Below, one piece after another: positions 63,701-64,000 of a stretch of DNA of 64,000 nt. How positions within the stretch are numbered: the stretch's first letter is position 1; every line of letters begins with the position of its first letter. The translations under genes and the position numbers were made by a program. The notes under the pieces are model-generated. The model was not told the DNA's origin, searched no databases, and saw only the letters and a list, made by a program, of their open reading frames with translations. This DNA comes from Halisarca cf. caerulea (taxonomy: Eukaryota; Porifera; Demospongiae; Chondrillida; Halisarcidae), in the NCBI GenBank assembly GCA_963170055.1, contig CAUJGJ010000161.1, positions 2,543,475 to 2,607,474 of the forward strand, in the 5' to 3' direction.

Positions 63701-64000
63701 TAGAAAGATAACTATAAAATTAGGCAAAGTGAAAAATTGGCAAAGTTCCTAAGATATGACAAATGAAATACTAATTTTAACTTCATAAGAAAGTTAAGTT
63801 TAAAACGTTACAAACTTTAAATAATATTTATCGCAAAGATAAAGTTAGAAACATAACTTTAAAATTAGGCAAAGTGAAAAATTGGCAAAGTTCCTAAGAT
63901 ATGACAAATGAAATACTAATTTTAACTTTCTAAGAAAGTTAAGTTTAAAACGTTACAAACTTTAAATAATATTTATCGCAAAGATATAGTTAGAAACATA

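Larger units (their letters stand above)
50695..64000 (+). repeat. 145-bp satellite DNA array, right block (93 whole units, some shortened, plus split and partial units)
   Basis: This is the same satellite in the same orientation as the left block. It starts with the rest of the unit split by the insertion (50697-50833). From 50834 to 63893 there are exactly 93 units: 82 of full length, nine of 103 bp, one of 101 bp (56653-56753) and one of 142 bp (58368-58509, which lacks three bases in the aataatattta stretch). A partial unit runs from 63894 off the window edge. The main variants of the left block recur (gatatag with aatttaagc, ttaataac, ttcaac, aaacttggc, gaaagataac). The right block adds variants I did not see on the left: the 103-bp unit, 'gagatgac' starts, gttaatttt units and ggccaagttcc units. 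It does not code. Confidence 0.97.

Noticed and set aside
1..64000. Assembly artefact (repeat padding)
   Set aside because: Units differ by many consistent, block-wise variants and private changes, and the indel bookkeeping closes exactly. This is real satellite structure. Copy number of the near-identical HORs could still be wrong and needs long reads.
1..64000. Repeated protein gene (for example a tandem-repeat surface protein)
   Set aside because: The unit length, 145, is not a multiple of three, and stop codons occur in all frames within each unit. The longest satellite frame from atgacaaatg has about ten codons.
1..64000. CENP-B box or telomere repeat within the satellite
   Set aside because: No TTCG....A..CGGG-like motif and no short G-rich telomeric repeat appear in any variant I read.

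Overview
The window is almost entirely one AT-rich satellite DNA. Its unit is 145 bp (about 21% G+C in the unit I counted), and all units run head to tail in one orientation. Nothing here looks prokaryotic: there are no genes, operons or RNA genes. A megabase-type satellite array interrupted by one small cut-and-paste-type transposon copy points to eukaryotic heterochromatin, most likely centromeric or pericentromeric and probably from an animal. I cannot name the species. Taking the unit start as the c/t of 'ctaag/ttaag', positions 1-49717 hold exactly 343 units. Every departure from 343 x 145 is explained by indels I located: an 8-bp deletion, four 2-bp deletions in one recurring variant, one further 2-bp and two 1-bp deletions, and two 1-bp insertions. 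A 344th unit is split by the insertion. From 50834 to 63893 there are exactly 93 units, ten of them shortened to 101-103 bp and one to 142 bp. Positions 63894-64000 are the start of one more.

Units fall into variants set by a few diagnostic sites: c/t at unit position 1, g/a at 17, ttttaac versus ttcaac near 30, the central palindrome or its 'cataag' variant at 33-40, ttacaaac versus ttaataac at 60-67, gataaag versus gatatag at 90-96, aaaattaggc versus aatttaagc near 113-122, and gtgaaaaatt, gtgaaatatt or gtgaaatttt near 126-135. The order of variants is not random. It forms higher-order repeats (HORs) whose size changes along the window: 15-17 units in the first 12 kb, 8 units at 11.7-14 kb, 7 units (1013 bp) three times at 21-24 kb, 7 units at 27-29 kb, 8 units at 34.3-36.7 kb, dimers at 36.5-38 kb, 12 then 11 units at 37.8-41.2 kb, 14 units (2030 bp) at 45-49 kb, then trimers (435 bp) next to the insertion.

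Positions 49726-50694 hold a 969-bp non-satellite insert that is clearly richer in G+C. It has 18-bp terminal inverted repeats (17 of 18 matching) and is flanked by a TA dinucleotide that is single in the satellite unit. It contains a strong internal hairpin of nested inverted repeats and no credible protein. It is a non-autonomous, MITE-like DNA transposon copy, and the interrupted unit can be rebuilt to exactly 145 bp around it.

Right of the insert, the same satellite continues in the same orientation. It also carries a shortened 103-bp unit, made by a 42-bp deletion between 10-bp direct repeats and now present ten times. I saw none of these on the left. The two sides therefore share ancestry but have been amplified partly independently. 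No feature works as a gene system. What is worth reading is the structure and turnover of the array.
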